A DNA stretch of 5,694 nucleotides from contig CAADZW010000132.1 in the NCBI GenBank assembly GCA_900753645.1, positions 1 to 5,694 of the forward strand, read 5' to 3'. The position numbers and the translations under genes were made by a program. The notes beneath the pieces were generated by a model, which saw nothing but the letters and a program-made list of their open reading frames with translations, made no database searches and was not told the DNA's origin. Numbering within the stretch: the first letter of the stretch is position 1; each line of letters starts with the position of its first letter. Positions 5,364 through 5,694 of this stretch are shown here, piece by piece. Source of the stretch: Bacilli bacterium. Its GTDB lineage: Bacteria; Bacillota_I; Bacilli_A; RF39; UBA660.

Positions 5364-5694
5364 ATGAGCTACATAGGAATAATTGGTCGACAAAATAAAG
5401 ACATAACAACATTTAATCAAGAAGTAATTAATGTTATTTATAAATATAATTGTATTCCAGTTGGTATAATCATCGATCCTAATAAGAATAACCTTAATGA
5501 TTTAAAGCCATTGATTGATATGTGTGATGGTTTTATTTTACAAGGAGGAACTATATATTATGATATTGACATCGAGATTACTAAATATTTACACCATCAT
5601 GATATCCCAACATTGGGAATTTGTTTAGGAATGCAAACTATGGCTGTAGCTATTAATGGAACAATGGTTATCGGAAAATTATTAACCCATAACA
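5364..5694 (+). CDS. Class I glutamine amidotransferase-like / peptidase C26 family protein, N-terminal 110 residues (partial)
   Basis: The frame is open to the window edge. It starts MSYIGIIGRQNK, followed by alternating strands and helices: CIPVGIIIDP (30-39), DGFILQGG (55-62) and IPTLGICLGMQTMAVAINGT (81-100). GICLGMQ is the nucleophile elbow of class I glutamine amidotransferases, with Cys87 as nucleophile, and the following THN may be the start of the segment seen as MNHS or VNSxH in C26 relatives. The DGFILQGG motif corresponds to the usual DGLLLPGG. The closest fit is gamma-glutamyl-gamma-aminobutyrate hydrolase (PuuD-type), which cleaves gamma-glutamyl amides in the cytosol. The catalytic His and Glu lie beyond the window, so activity and subfamily cannot be judged. 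The start is supported by AGGTGA at 5353-5358. No partner gene is visible. Confidence 0.85.
   Translation, partial: MSYIGIIGRQNKDITTFNQEVINVIYKYNCIPVGIIIDPNKNNLNDLKPLIDMCDGFILQGGTIYYDIDIEITKYLHHHDIPTLGICLGMQTMAVAINGTMVIGKLLTHN

Overview
This window is AT-rich DNA from a low-GC Firmicute-like bacterium (Bacilli or a Mollicutes relative). Its reading frames, Shine-Dalgarno sites (GAGGTG, AGGAG, AGGTGA) and sigma-A type promoter boxes all fit that group. TGA is used as a real stop in yebC, rnc, yidD and the slipin gene, and Trp is TGG. The organism therefore uses the standard bacterial code, not the Mycoplasma/Spiroplasma code. The sequence alone does not fix the genus; an uncultured gut Bacilli lineage is a guess.

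Left block, minus strand (1-3020). The leftmost gene runs off the window and encodes the N-terminus of a membrane-anchored or secreted surface protein, with a strong promoter of its own. Upstream of it in the direction of transcription lies yebC, which ends in a terminator that overlaps its own stop codon and nearly touches the next promoter. Before yebC comes an operon of rnc (RNase III) and an uncharacterised gene that overlaps rnc by 8 nt. The uncharacterised gene has an in-frame TAA at codon 269, after which a clearly protein-like frame continues for 76 codons. It is probably broken, or the TAA is a sequence error.

Right block, plus strand (3062-4994). A short divergent promoter region separates rnc from a compact operon: yidD (membrane protein insertion factor), a ZnuA/TroA-fold lipoprotein that lacks the usual metal ligands, and a slipin (SPFH membrane scaffold). 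All three products would act at the cytoplasmic membrane. The yidD start codon sits where transcription should begin, so its mRNA appears leaderless. A perfect 14-bp hairpin that includes the slipin stop codon ends the operon and should also work in the other direction.

Right edge (4995-5694). A decayed C-terminal relic, probably of a Fic-family protein, lies on the minus strand with an in-frame stop and a frameshift. After a short AT-rich spacer, the first 110 codons of a class I glutamine amidotransferase-like protein (peptidase C26 type, GICLGMQ motif) run off the end of the window.

No CRISPR array, insertion sequence, tRNA or rRNA was seen. The most unusual items are the metal-ligand-less lipoprotein in the yidD-slipin operon, the in-frame TAA in the rnc-linked gene, and the leaderless yidD. 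Nothing here clearly amounts to a complete new system.
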